50,173 bases of DNA, taken from contig NZ_WKJN01000038.1 of NCBI RefSeq assembly GCF_009674495.1, positions 1 through 50,173 on the forward strand, given 5' to 3'. Every line of letters starts with the position of its first letter. Position 1 is the stretch's first letter. Position numbers and translations under genes: made by a program. A model generated the notes under the pieces. The model was not told the origin of the DNA. It did no database searches and saw only the letters and a program-made list of their open reading frames with translations. Positions 49,865-50,173 of the stretch are shown here, one piece after another. This DNA comes from Duganella alba. GTDB taxonomy: Bacteria > Pseudomonadota > Gammaproteobacteria > Burkholderiales > Burkholderiaceae_D.

Positions 49865-50173
49865 ATGACCATGACACTTTCCAGCGCTACGGCCGCGGCC
49901 AAGGCCGCGCAAGCCGAACTCACCGCACCGGTGGCCGCCAACACGACGGCGTCCGCCGTTGCCGCCAACAGCGGCAAGAGCACGGCCACGTCCGCCAAGC
50001 CGGCGAACGGCAGCGGCAGCAACAACGACAGCGCCAACAGTGCCAGGAACAGCAGCACCAGCAGCAAGAACAGCAGCACCGCCACCACGGCCCAGGCCGG
50101 CCAGAAGCCGGCGCCGAGCGCCGCGCCGCAGCCGGAACGCAGCAACAGCGCCGACGCCGCCGCGCAGGCCGCC
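49865..50173 (+). CDS. FliK/LafE-like protein, N-terminal part (runs off the window)
   Basis: The open frame begins ATG at 49865 (MTMTLSSATAAAKAAQAELT) and continues past the last base; 103 residues are seen. It is low-complexity and rich in Ala, Ser, Asn and Thr, like the disordered N-terminal ruler part of FliK. The conserved C-terminal domain would lie outside. GGAATCC precedes the ATG. Identity rests on composition and on the fliD-fliS-fliT-(fliK) order. Confidence 0.55.
   Translation, partial: MTMTLSSATAAAKAAQAELTAPVAANTTASAVAANSGKSTATSAKPANGSGSNNDSANSARNSSTSSKNSSTATTAQAGQKPAPSAAPQPERSNSADAAAQAA

Noticed and set aside
1..50173. CRISPR array, prophage or insertion sequence
   Set aside because: No regularly spaced repeats, transposase, integrase or phage structural gene was seen on either strand.

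Overview
The window looks like chromosomal DNA of a high-GC betaproteobacterium, most probably Oxalobacteraceae (Duganella, Massilia or Janthinobacterium type). This rests on the gene order thrS-infC-rpmI-rplT-pheS-pheT-ihfA-merR, the overall protein character, and a GGGGTC-type palindromic repeat. The genus is inferred; no rRNA is present. No CRISPR array, transposase, integrase or prophage gene was seen.

Bases 1-3,660 hold regulators: the start of an OmpR-type response regulator, a Crp/Fnr-type regulator, and a CHASE3 histidine kinase with its LuxR-type response regulator. Bases 3,699-11,849 form one leftward translation unit: two identical tRNA-Val genes behind a strong promoter, then a threonine-rich leader peptide and an intrinsic terminator, thrS, infC (ATA start), rpmI, rplT, a second internal terminator, pheS, pheT, ihfA and a MerR regulator. 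The leader and terminator before thrS look like a ribosome-mediated threonine attenuator. They are the most interesting regulatory find here.

Bases 11,950-30,000 are mixed metabolism and stress genes: a CDF metal exporter coupled to a small Tat-signal protein, a CAT-like acetyltransferase, LysR with a glutathione transferase, an operon of alpha/beta hydrolase, RidA-like protein and RelA, 3-hydroxybutyrate dehydrogenase, the C4-dicarboxylate carrier DctA, a HAF-repeat protein, a DUF3857/transglutaminase membrane protein, a succinyl-CoA:3-ketoacid CoA transferase pair opposite a PAS-LuxR regulator, an SDR and ETF-ubiquinone oxidoreductase. The ketone-body and polyhydroxybutyrate theme (bdhA, scoAB) and electron transfer from acyl-CoA oxidation (ETF-QO) fit a PHB-using aerobe.

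Bases 30,031-50,173 are a flagellar locus. Flagellin is followed by a FliK-like protein, a TPR-glycosyltransferase and a methyltransferase. Leftward fliM-N-P-Q-R-flhB-flhA is divergent, across a 629-bp AT-rich gap, from rightward fliE-F-G-H-I-J, fliD-S-T and a FliK-like gene that runs off the end. The absence of fliO and fliL, the divergent layout and the fliD-S-T-K order resemble lateral (Flag-2) flagellar loci rather than the usual polar or peritrichous operon. FliM lacks the CheY-binding peptide and FlhB carries NPEH in place of NPTH.
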